From contig WSYB01000021.1 in NCBI GenBank assembly GCA_009773645.1, positions 66,838 through 130,837 on the forward strand: a stretch of 64,000 nucleotides of DNA, in the 5' to 3' direction. The notes beneath the pieces were generated by a model that was not told where the DNA came from, did no database searches, and was given only the letters and a program-made list of their open reading frames with translations. This DNA is from Geobacteraceae bacterium. GTDB taxonomy: Bacteria > Desulfobacterota > Desulfuromonadia > Geobacterales > Geobacteraceae. Position numbers and translations under genes: made by a program. Positions 60,038 through 64,000 of the stretch are shown piece by piece. Each line of letters opens with the position of its first letter. Within the stretch, counting starts at the first letter, position 1.

Positions 60038-60265
60038 TCAGGACAAAAAAACTCTGTCCAGCTCGTCAACTGGAATCTGCCAGCATCTACCCACCTTCTT
60101 GGCAAACAAGGCTTTAGCCGCCTCTTTTGGTGGCACCTTCTCTCTTTTGCCGTACTTCTTGACGAGCCATTCGCCTCGCAGGCACATGCGGGCCAGGTTC
60201 CTTTCCTCAACGCCGGGGTGCCTCTCTGCCGCCTTGGCACAGGTTACGCTCTTTGCTTCCATCAT
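60038..60265 (-). CDS. Small DNA-binding protein, excisionase-like
   Basis: 75 residues: VTCAKAAERHPGVEERNLAR, MCLRGEWLVKKYGKRE and KKVGRCWQIPVDELDRVFLS. The ending (trp-x-ile-pro-x-x-glu-leu) is the wing of MerR/Xis-like winged-helix proteins. GGAGGGAGGTGAT precedes the ATG. Could direct excision or regulate early genes. Confidence 0.68.
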   Translation of the reverse strand: MMEAKSVTCAKAAERHPGVEERNLARMCLRGEWLVKKYGKREKVPPKEAAKALFAKKVGRCWQIPVDELDRVFLS

Positions 60266-60436
60266 ATCACCTCCCTCCTTTCGTTTAATTCGTGAGTGGG
60301 GTATCGGACTTGTTCAGCGAAACGATACCTATGGCCGTCAGAATCGCTTATGTCACCGATCAGGGGGCTTTCATCCGATTTCTATCCCCCGGCTTCGCCG
60401 TGCTGACTCTCGGAATGCCGCACGATCTACTCTAAT

Positions 60437-60613
60437 TCACCGCCCGCGTGTCTCTCCCACGCCGACCCCACATCGTGTTGCTGAAATTGCTTCTTTCACC
60501 AAAATCTCTTCTTTCAGCTTCTTCCACTGGATGCAATTAGTAAGCAGGCCTGCCTCGCACTCAAAGCCGTAAGATTCCAATTTCTTCAATAGTTCTATGA
60601 TATGATTGGTCAT
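60437..60613 (-). CDS. Small phage protein (58 aa)
   Basis: MTNHIIELLKKLESYGFECE then AGLLTNCIQWKKLKEEILVK: an amphipathic N-terminal helix and a basic helix. AAAGGTGA lies about 6 nt before the ATG. The 170 nt up to 60266 hold only a GGGGG...CCCCC hairpin. Function unknown. Confidence 0.55.
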   Translation of the reverse strand: MTNHIIELLKKLESYGFECEAGLLTNCIQWKKLKEEILVKEAISATRCGVGVGETRGR

Positions 60614-60614
60614 T

Positions 60615-60806
60615 TCAATTCACCTTTCCCGAAATCGCCTCTACCGCTCTCGCAAAAGATAGAAGCTTTTTGCCGCAGGGAGTCAGGTCGTCAGGGATAC
60701 GAAAACACATTATCCCGTCTCCGTTATCGTGGAGTTTTATTGGGCCGTAGAGGTAGAGACCAAAGCCGTGAGCCTTAGCAAGTTCTATAATTTGTTCATC
60801 TGACAT
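60615..60806 (-). CDS. Small phage protein (63 aa)
   Basis: Start ATG 60806 (GGAGAAG upstream). MSDEQIIELAKAHGFGLYLY with DNGDGIMCFRIPDDL and a C-terminal helix KKLLSFARAVEAISGKV. Compact alpha/beta; no family known. Confidence 0.55.
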   Translation of the reverse strand: MSDEQIIELAKAHGFGLYLYGPIKLHDNGDGIMCFRIPDDLTPCGKKLLSFARAVEAISGKVN

Positions 60807-60886
60807 TTTACTTCTCCGATCTCTGGCAGAAAAATAACCAGAACATAGGACCCGCTGATTGAGCGGGTGATGCTTAATCGTTATCC

Positions 60887-61135
60887 CTAGACTTCTATCT
60901 GCTTCCCCGTTGCATCTACCCATACCCGAGTGGGCCACTGTGTAGCACAGAGTTGGGCAATGTGGGCGGCACCACGATCAGTTGTTGTGTACGCCCCCGG
61001 AGGAGCAATAGCCCTGATAAGACCATTACGTTCTAGGCTCTGTAACTCCTCTTTAACTGCTGGTGCATCGCTTCGAGGGTGAACAGTGGGCGAAACATGG
61101 CAGTGGATCAATATCTCTATTGCATTCGGTGTCAT
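60887..61135 (-). CDS. Small winged-helix-like protein (82 aa)
   Basis: Start ATG 61135 (AGGGGAAAT upstream). MTPNAIEILIHCHVSPTVHP, then APAVKEELQSLERNGLIRAI and YTTTDRGAAHIAQLCATQWP: a three-helix winged-helix pattern where a new-strand wing precedes TTxxG. Probably a DNA-binding regulator; common in phages as hypothetical. Confidence 0.6.
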   Translation of the reverse strand: MTPNAIEILIHCHVSPTVHPRSDAPAVKEELQSLERNGLIRAIAPPGAYTTTDRGAAHIAQLCATQWPTRVWVDATGKQIEV

Positions 61136-61213
61136 TCTATTTCCCCTTTCTTGCCGATGGCACCCAATGGGATAATCATCGGCTGTTGCGCTCAAAACGA
61201 CAGCCTCAACCCG

Positions 61214-61375
61214 TTATCCGATCTCCACAAACAGATACCGCTCCCCGTAAGCGTCCTTCTCCTCCGCTTCCCGTACCTCAAACTGCGGGGCTTCCATGTC
61301 GCCGCAAAACACCTGCATGTCGCCTTGCTCGCTCATTATCTCGCTCAGTTCGTTGATCAGGTCAGATAATTGCAT
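61214..61375 (-). CDS. Small acidic phage protein (53 aa)
   Basis: MQLSDLINELSEIMSEQGDM then VFCGDMEAPQFEVREAEE. AGGAGGG is 9 nt before the ATG. Very acidic, with one helix then beta strands; similar small proteins are widespread in phages. Unknown. Confidence 0.6.
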   Translation of the reverse strand: MQLSDLINELSEIMSEQGDMQVFCGDMEAPQFEVREAEEKDAYGERYLFVEIG

Positions 61376-61421
61376 TCGGTTATTCCCTCCTTTTTTGGGG
61401 TTGATTGAATTGAAATTGCTC

Positions 61422-62183
61422 CTACTCGGCTACCAACTGCGCAGTCGTCTTCCCGCCCCGGCACTTCAACAGCATTGTGCTGATTTCATGCTTCGAAAAG
61501 TGCAGAGCCTTCGCCAGTACTCCGATGGTCTGCGCTGAGGCCGCGCCATTCCGCATGAGGACGTTGCAAACTGTCTCATTGGTGAGCGGTATCTGATCTT
61601 CCCATATCCATTTGTAGATCGGCCTGCCGCCATGGAGTTTCGTATATCGGTTGTACAATTCGCGGCTGATTCCGGTATTGTCCTTGCGCTTTTGGTAGGG
61701 CAGGGGCTTTGCGGGACGGGGGGAAGATACTGTGGGATCGGTTGTAGAGGTCTGCCCTCGCAGTATCCGGTTTTCCGCCTCCAACAGTTCGATGTAGCGG
61801 TCTTTCGGGATGGATACCGGAGCGTCGGGGAGGACGGGGGCCACTGTGGGTTTGCCCCTGAAGTAGCAATTCACCAGTTCCCGCTGCACCTTCCAGCTCA
61901 GTTCATCGGTGAAGCTCTTGGCGATCATCAGGTAGCCGGATTCGGTCAGGAGGGTGAGACCATTCGGGGCGGCTGTCCCGCAGAGCTGTTTGGCTTCGAA
62001 CGAATTTCGTACGAAGTAATCTTCACCTTCAATAAAATGCTTTTTGTTTTGGTTGAAATTCCTCCTTGTAGTACCTCCCGGCCTGCCGTGCATTTCGTCA
62101 ACTTGCCTCAGAGTGACCACCGGCAACCCCTGAAGCTCCATCCGCTGCATTTCTCTGCCGTTGATGCTGACAAGCTGCCCCAT
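61422..62183 (-). CDS. ORF6N-domain antirepressor-like protein
   Basis: 253 residues. LQGLPVVTLRQVDEMHGRPG, RRNFNQNKKHFIEGEDYFVR and GLTLLTESGYLMIAKSFTDE form the ORF6N/KilA-N-type DNA-binding domain (residues 15-110). The C-terminal domain (RELYNRYTKLHGGRPIYKWI, ending KHEISTMLLKCRGGKT) is of an anti-repressor type. First gene of the leftward early operon, facing the repressor gene. Confidence 0.82.
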   Translation of the reverse strand: MGQLVSINGREMQRMELQGLPVVTLRQVDEMHGRPGGTTRRNFNQNKKHFIEGEDYFVRNSFEAKQLCGTAAPNGLTLLTESGYLMIAKSFTDELSWKVQRELVNCYFRGKPTVAPVLPDAPVSIPKDRYIELLEAENRILRGQTSTTDPTVSSPRPAKPLPYQKRKDNTGISRELYNRYTKLHGGRPIYKWIWEDQIPLTNETVCNVLMRNGAASAQTIGVLAKALHFSKHEISTMLLKCRGGKTTAQLVAE

Positions 62184-62246
62184 TTTTACCCTCCTTGTTT
62201 ATTGGCTTTAATATGCTTCTTGAAACTTGTAGACAACGTGGTATGC

Positions 62247-62276
62247 TTTATAATACGTTTCAGATAATTATGTCAA
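62247..62276 (-). promoter_or_regulatory. Early leftward promoter
   Basis: On the minus strand TTGACA (62276-62271) is followed by an 18-nt spacer and TATAAA (62252-62247). Its -35 box lies inside the ATTATGT palindrome at 62267-62282, so repressor binding would block it. Confidence 0.7.
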
Positions 62277-62301
62277 CATAATATTATCCTTTTTTGATAA
62301 T
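62267..62301. promoter_or_regulatory. Operators between antirepressor and repressor
   Basis: ATTATGT-CA-ACATAAT (62267-62282) is a perfect 7-bp inverted repeat. ATTATC-CTTTTTT-GATAAT (62283-62301) is a second one with a 7-bp spacer. They overlap the -35 boxes of the divergent promoters, the usual arrangement for a lambdoid-type switch. Confidence 0.65.
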
Positions 62302-62322
62302 AATTTCTGTAAAGGATATAAT
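62294..62322 (+). promoter_or_regulatory. Repressor maintenance promoter
   Basis: TTGATA (62294-62299), exact 17-nt spacer and TATAAT (62317-62322, perfect) directly upstream of the repressor. Confidence 0.75.
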
Positions 62323-62353
62323 AACGCGTAAACAAAGGGATTATTAATCAATT

Positions 62354-63034
62354 ATGCTTATTGCACATACAAGAAAAATAACTAAAGTAACCCGCATGGA
62401 TGTAACCCAGGACAAAATGCGGAAAATTACCGGGTCAAATCTGGCCCGACTTCGTAAGGGAAAAAAATTAACCCTTGAGCAGTTAGCTGAACAAGCCAAT
62501 ACCAATGCCACCTATTTATCTGCAATCGAAAGTGGGAAGAAAGGGTTAGGACCGGGGCTGCTGATTCGATTATGCAACGCACTCAAGGTCGATGCTTCTG
62601 AGTTCACCCGGCCCCTGGATGATTTTAAACCGGCCCCCCCGCCATCGGGCAAGATCGCTGTTATCTCCATGGGCAAGGGCGGGCCGGAAGGTTACTATGA
62701 AGCGCCCTATCCTGTCGGGCATGGCTTTGACTACATCGACCGGCCTTACGATGTGTCCGACGAGAACGCCTACGCCGTCAAGGTGGTTGGTGACTCCATG
62801 TCGCCACGGTATGAAGAAGGGGAAATCGTTGTGGCCTCGCCTCAGAAGGAAGTCCATACCGGTGATTATGTGGTTGCGAAGTTGTCGACCGGTGAGGTGA
62901 TGATTAAAAAAATCAAGTTCCGGGAAGGGTTGGTGATCCTGTCCAGCGTCAACCCGTCTGTTGAGGCGTGGATTTGCAAGCCGCGGGAGATTGTTTTCTA
63001 TCACAAGGTGGTTTGGAAGAAAGAAAAGGGGTGA
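62354..63034 (+). CDS. Phage repressor, XRE HTH plus S24 peptidase-like domain
   Basis: 226 residues. HTH: ITGSNLARLRKGKKLTLEQL, ATYLSAIESGKKGLGPGLL. C-terminal S24 fold with GDSMSP (Ser148) and a Lys near 185 (GEVMIKKIKF). The usual Ala-Gly or Cys-Gly cleavage dipeptide is not obvious between the domains, so it may be inactivated by the antirepressor rather than by RecA. ATG 62354 lies 31 nt after the -10 box; ATG 62396 is an alternative. Confidence 0.88.
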   Translation: MLIAHTRKITKVTRMDVTQDKMRKITGSNLARLRKGKKLTLEQLAEQANTNATYLSAIESGKKGLGPGLLIRLCNALKVDASEFTRPLDDFKPAPPPSGKIAVISMGKGGPEGYYEAPYPVGHGFDYIDRPYDVSDENAYAVKVVGDSMSPRYEEGEIVVASPQKEVHTGDYVVAKLSTGEVMIKKIKFREGLVILSSVNPSVEAWICKPREIVFYHKVVWKKEKG

Positions 63035-63047
63035 AAGGGGGGAACTT

Positions 63048-63479
63048 ATGAAAAAACTAATACTGGGAGGTTTTTTATTTTTGGCGGGGTGTGGCAGCGG
63101 TGGGAGCGGAAACTCGGCAGTCAATTCGACCCCGGTTCTTGACCCCCCAACAATATTGAATCTCCAAATTTCCCCACAATCTGCCACATTGAATGAAGGC
63201 GGAACACATGTTCTGGTTTCGGGAACTGTGACGATAACTGACCCTGAATTTTCAAATACTCGATACCTTTACGTAAAATCTCTAGACCCCAACGGGAATA
63301 TTATCCAATCCATTAAGAATATCCTGGAAGGTGGTGGGATTGTTGCCAACACTAAAGCGCAGATACAAATCAATATGCCAACTACTACAAGGGGCAATCT
63401 TTCGATTTTGGTTTATCTTGAAAACCCGGCCTCTGCGTTAACATCAAATTTTCTTACGACACCGTTCCCAATAAATTAA
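63048..63479 (+). CDS. Small lipoprotein next to the repressor (lysogenic conversion candidate)
   Basis: 143 residues from ATG 63048 (GGGGGGAA upstream). Lipobox LAGC after a short hydrophobic start (KKLILGGFLFLAGC), a Ser/Gly linker, then a single Ig-like beta domain (LNLQISPQSATLNEGGTHVL, YVKSLDPNGNIIQS). Co-directional and 13 nt after the repressor stop, so transcribed in the lysogen. Superinfection-exclusion or host-surface roles are plausible but unproven. No close family is apparent. Confidence 0.75.
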   Translation: MKKLILGGFLFLAGCGSGGSGNSAVNSTPVLDPPTILNLQISPQSATLNEGGTHVLVSGTVTITDPEFSNTRYLYVKSLDPNGNIIQSIKNILEGGGIVANTKAQIQINMPTTTRGNLSILVYLENPASALTSNFLTTPFPIN

Positions 63480-63488
63480 ATTTCCCCC

Positions 63489-63520
63489 TTGACATTATGC
63501 TTTATTATGCTTTAATATGC
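63489..63520 (+). promoter_or_regulatory. Promoter with three 10-bp iterons (TATGC)
   Basis: TTGACA at 63489-63494 and TTTAAT at 63511-63516 (16-nt spacer) overlap three TATGC motifs at 63496, 63506 and 63516, spaced exactly 10 bp. TATGC also occurs at 62212, 62242 and 62353 in the repressor control region. Confidence 0.55.
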
Positions 63521-63568
63521 ACTATAAGTCCATATCGCGGACTGACAAAACAGAAAGGAGGGCTGAAA

Positions 63569-63931
63569 ATGGCAGACAAAGAGATTGAATTTTTACAACG
63601 GAAGTTTGCGGCCCTTGGCTACAACACGGTTTCGGACTTCATGCGAGACCGGAGGAGCGAGCTTACCAAGGAGACGGTGACTGCCATCATCTACCGGGGG
63701 AAGAAACCTGATCTGCGCTCCCTCCTGAAACTGAGCGTTGACCTCGGCCTGACCACCGATGAAATGACAGGATTACTCATTGCCCGTGGCGAAAAGCAAA
63801 TTGCCAAATGGGTAGCTCCCGTTGAAATCAGCCGGGGTGAGCAGGAAGTTATCGAAAAGGTTCGGGCCATGAAAGGCGACAAGGGCAAGTTAAAGCTGGT
63901 CAATGACCTGCTGGACAATCTGAGGGGGTGA
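63569..63931 (+). CDS. HTH regulator-like protein
   Basis: 120 residues from ATG 63569 (AAAGGAGGG upstream; the longer frame starts inside the promoter). KEIEFLQRKFAALGYNTVSD, RRSELTKETVTAIIYRGKKP and SLLKLSVDLGLTTDEMTGLL resemble an XRE-type five-helix domain, followed by a helical C-terminus VIEKVRAMKGDKGKLKLV. Its partner is probably the promoter it follows or the integrase gene 4 nt downstream. Confidence 0.7.
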   Translation: MADKEIEFLQRKFAALGYNTVSDFMRDRRSELTKETVTAIIYRGKKPDLRSLLKLSVDLGLTTDEMTGLLIARGEKQIAKWVAPVEISRGEQEVIEKVRAMKGDKGKLKLVNDLLDNLRG

Positions 63932-63935
63932 GCAC

Positions 63936-64000
63936 ATGGCTTCGGTAAGGAAATACTGGCGCTGCACAAATAGCGGCTGCAAAAACCCAGAGACGGGCAA
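63936..64000 (+). CDS. Probable integrase, N-terminus only
   Basis: ATG 63936 with GGGGGTGAG upstream opens the frame MASVRKYWRCTNSGCKNPET and runs off the window. MASVRKY starts and a CX4C near the start are seen in phage tyrosine recombinases, and position at the right end in outward orientation is where the integrase is expected. Identity cannot be proven from 21 codons. Confidence 0.5.
   Translation, partial: MASVRKYWRCTNSGCKNPETG

Larger units (their letters stand above)
25430..64000. mobile_element. Prophage (tailed phage, podovirus-like), right end beyond window
   Basis: From the broken tRNA-Thr to the right edge all genes are phage-type: lysis, ejection/tail, capsid, portal, terminase, DnaB helicase, recombination, repressor and the probable first codons of an integrase at 63936. 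Late and early genes run leftward and lysogeny genes rightward. Late gene order and a connector stack without tail tube or tape measure suggest a short tail. Gene density, overlapping ATGA junctions and strong ribosome binding sites indicate most modules are intact, with decay limited to a helicase-methyltransferase and another methyltransferase. Confidence 0.93.

Noticed and set aside
59913-60572. 219-residue plus-strand frame
   Set aside because: Antisense to a chain of small minus-strand genes with good ribosome binding sites; composition is not protein-like.

Overview
The first 25.4 kb is chromosome of a Desulfuromonadales bacterium, most likely Geobacter/Geotalea. The basis is a cluster of multiheme c-type cytochromes with System II cytochrome maturation genes, a sigma-54 type promoter, a selenoprotein SelD, and a gene order (purH, purD, purE, resB, ccsA, two multiheme cytochromes, an NHL lipoprotein, a tetraheme cytochrome) that I recall from the OmcE nanowire locus of Geobacter sulfurreducens. 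From about 25.4 kb to the right edge lies a nearly complete tailed-phage prophage.

Chromosomal part, mostly minus strand: a glycosyltransferase cut by the left edge; a Sel1-repeat protein; a 737-residue outer-membrane barrel; the tetraheme OmcE-type cytochrome with its own sigma-54 promoter and terminator; an NHL-repeat lipoprotein; an octaheme and a nonaheme cytochrome; CcsA and ResB, which attach heme to such proteins; purine genes purE, purD and purH, interrupted by a polyprenol-type glycosyltransferase and a membrane TPR protein; an ASKHA-type corrinoid-activator-like ATPase overlapping a UGA-containing selD; and alr. On the plus strand, a TPP riboswitch and terminator control a thiE-thiD fusion and thiC. 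Nearly every gene boundary carries a short inverted-repeat element. Several are built from heptamers (CCGGGAA, GTGAAAG, GTGAGGG, CATGACC), and some run into coding sequence, supplying residues to the nonaheme cytochrome, PurE, ThiED and the ASKHA protein.

Prophage: the left junction cuts a tRNA-Thr(CGU) gene after its anticodon arm, and a complete second tRNA-Thr(CGU) lies about 80 bp inside. On the minus strand, from right to left: an early block (ORF6N antirepressor-like protein, small regulators, Bet/RecT annealing protein, a DUF6745-like pair, a PD-(D/E)XK nuclease, HNH protein, MazG-like protein, RuvC-like resolvase, a decayed helicase-methyltransferase), a replication block (winged-helix protein, DnaB), a roughly 1 kb non-coding control region, then the late operon. 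The late operon holds terminase, portal, a decoration-type cassette, scaffold, an N4-gp56-type capsid protein, connector proteins, a tail-fibre-like protein, a lipoprotein metallopeptidase, a radical SAM enzyme, three probable ejection proteins and a lysis cassette. The lysogeny module (S24-type repressor, lipoprotein, HTH protein, and probably the integrase start) is on the plus strand at the right edge.

The most unusual items are: the radical SAM enzyme and HExxH lipoprotein inside a virion-gene operon; the tRNA replacement arrangement; a CX3CH motif in the nonaheme cytochrome; the heptamer repeats that encode protein; a G9 tract that splits a RyR-domain protein from its downstream frame; and a DUF6745-like pair with a Gly-Gly-Ala-Val repeat. 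All functions are inferred by reading the sequence; no database search was run.
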